Source: Bacteroidales bacterium (GTDB lineage: Bacteria > Bacteroidota > Bacteroidia > Bacteroidales > UBA3663). Taken from it: a stretch of DNA of 14,820 nt. The position numbers and the translations under genes were made by a program. This document shows, piece after piece, positions 14,342 to 14,820 of the stretch; the stretch's first letter is position 1; the number at the start of each line of letters is the position of its first letter. The stretch spans positions 1-14,820 of the forward strand of contig SFEH01000050.1 of the NCBI GenBank assembly GCA_004557315.1, written 5' to 3'. Below the pieces are notes generated by a model that worked only from the letters and a program-made list of their open reading frames with translations, was not told the DNA's origin and ran no database searches.

Positions 14342-14820
14342 TTACAACAGTGATGCCATATACAATGGAAGATAGATTATACCATTTTCTACTTCGACAT
14401 TATTTGCCGACAACACTATGCATCGGTCAATACTCATAGCATTAGAAGCTAAGGCATTGTTCAGCGATGCGTGTTTCTTGTATTCTGTCCCCGACTTGAC
14501 CTCAATTATTGTGATACCATTTTCGTCAGGTATAACAAAATCCAGTTCAAGTTTACTTTTCTTGTCATAATAATGAAGAGCCACGTCTTTTGCCGCAAGC
14601 GCACATGCCACAAAGTTTTCTGTCAGAGCACCTTCGTTAACATCAATTTCTCCGTTTAATACTCTGAACTGCATCTTTTTCAAAAGCTGCGAACACAACA
14701 AGCCAGTATCAACCATATATAATTTATATAGCCTCCTGTTCTCTGTGGCCTCGAATGGCAGCTCAAAGGCTTTAGTATTGAAAGAATAATAGGCTATACC
14801 AGCATCAATAAGCCATTGAG
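14342..14820 (-). CDS. DUF4143-type AAA ATPase, C-terminal part (partial)
   Basis: This is the C-terminal portion, about 159 codons, of a protein that enters from the right edge and ends with TAA at 14344-14342. The frame is open to the window edge: before the internal Met at 14716 it reads WLIDAGIAYYSFNTKAFELP and then ENRRLYKLYMVDTGLL. That is the hallmark of the DUF4143 domain that follows the AAA module in these ATPases. Next come GALTENFVACALAAK and a PD-(D/E)XK-like segment, KLELDFVIPDENGITIIEVKSG, with Asp, Glu and Lys in nuclease-like spacing. The family is widespread in Bacteroidetes and archaea and often found in variable regions; its role is uncertain. The ATPase half is outside the window, so whether the gene is intact is unknown. 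Confidence 0.88.
   Translation of the reverse strand, partial: QWLIDAGIAYYSFNTKAFELPFEATENRRLYKLYMVDTGLLCSQLLKKMQFRVLNGEIDVNEGALTENFVACALAAKDVALHYYDKKSKLELDFVIPDENGITIIEVKSGTEYKKHASLNNALASNAMSIDRCIVLSANNVEVENGIIYLPLYMASLL

Overview
The window looks like chromosomal DNA of a member of the Bacteroidales, probably Prevotella-like. The evidence is several protein families typical of that order (a DUF3256-type secreted protein, a kinase-free PASTA protein beside rluD and ddl, an acyltransferase with an NHRDIVLD motif, a lipoprotein CotH and a GH92 mannosidase), plus a promoter of the Bacteroidetes form TTTG-N20-TAnnTTTG. The genus is an inference. There is no RNA gene, CRISPR array, transposase or phage gene that I can support.

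Layout. Bases 1-2342 (+ strand): the 3' end of a probable CCA-adding tRNA nucleotidyltransferase, ruvA (Holliday junction branch migration), an EamA/DMT transporter and a DUF3256-like secreted protein. Bases 2339-6519 (- strand) hold a four-gene envelope block, transcribed in the order PASTA protein, rluD, ddl, acyltransferase. The last gene converges on the DUF3256 gene, and both stop codons lie in one TTAA. Bases 6520-6674 are a divergent promoter region with a 22-bp palindrome. Bases 6675-14290 (+ strand) are a tightly packed run: coiled-coil membrane protein, YihY/BrkB membrane protein, CotH lipoprotein, family 2 glycosyltransferase, double LAB_N membrane protein, GH92 lipoprotein and a 95-aa unknown protein. 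Bases 14342-14820 (- strand) are the C-terminal part of a DUF4143-type ATPase that runs off the window.

How the genes fit together. The minus block is mostly envelope functions: cell-wall precursor synthesis (ddl), phospholipid or lipid acylation, and a PASTA protein that may sense peptidoglycan, with rRNA pseudouridylation (rluD) in between. In the plus run, the glycosyltransferase and LAB_N genes are separated by 3 nt. They look like a unit that charges a lipid carrier with sugar and then moves or uses it. The neighbouring GH92 and CotH genes encode lipoproteins. No SusC/SusD pair or sensor is present, so this is not a standard polysaccharide utilisation locus.

The most unusual signal is non-coding. 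The two intergenic gaps on either side of ddl (3569-3648 and 4672-4809) carry two copies of the same inverted-repeat element. It is built from units of about 9 nt (roughly WTAAAGRAG), one copy has 37-bp arms that match at 34 positions, and both contain Shine-Dalgarno-like AAGGAG cores followed by an ATG. I know of no name for this element.
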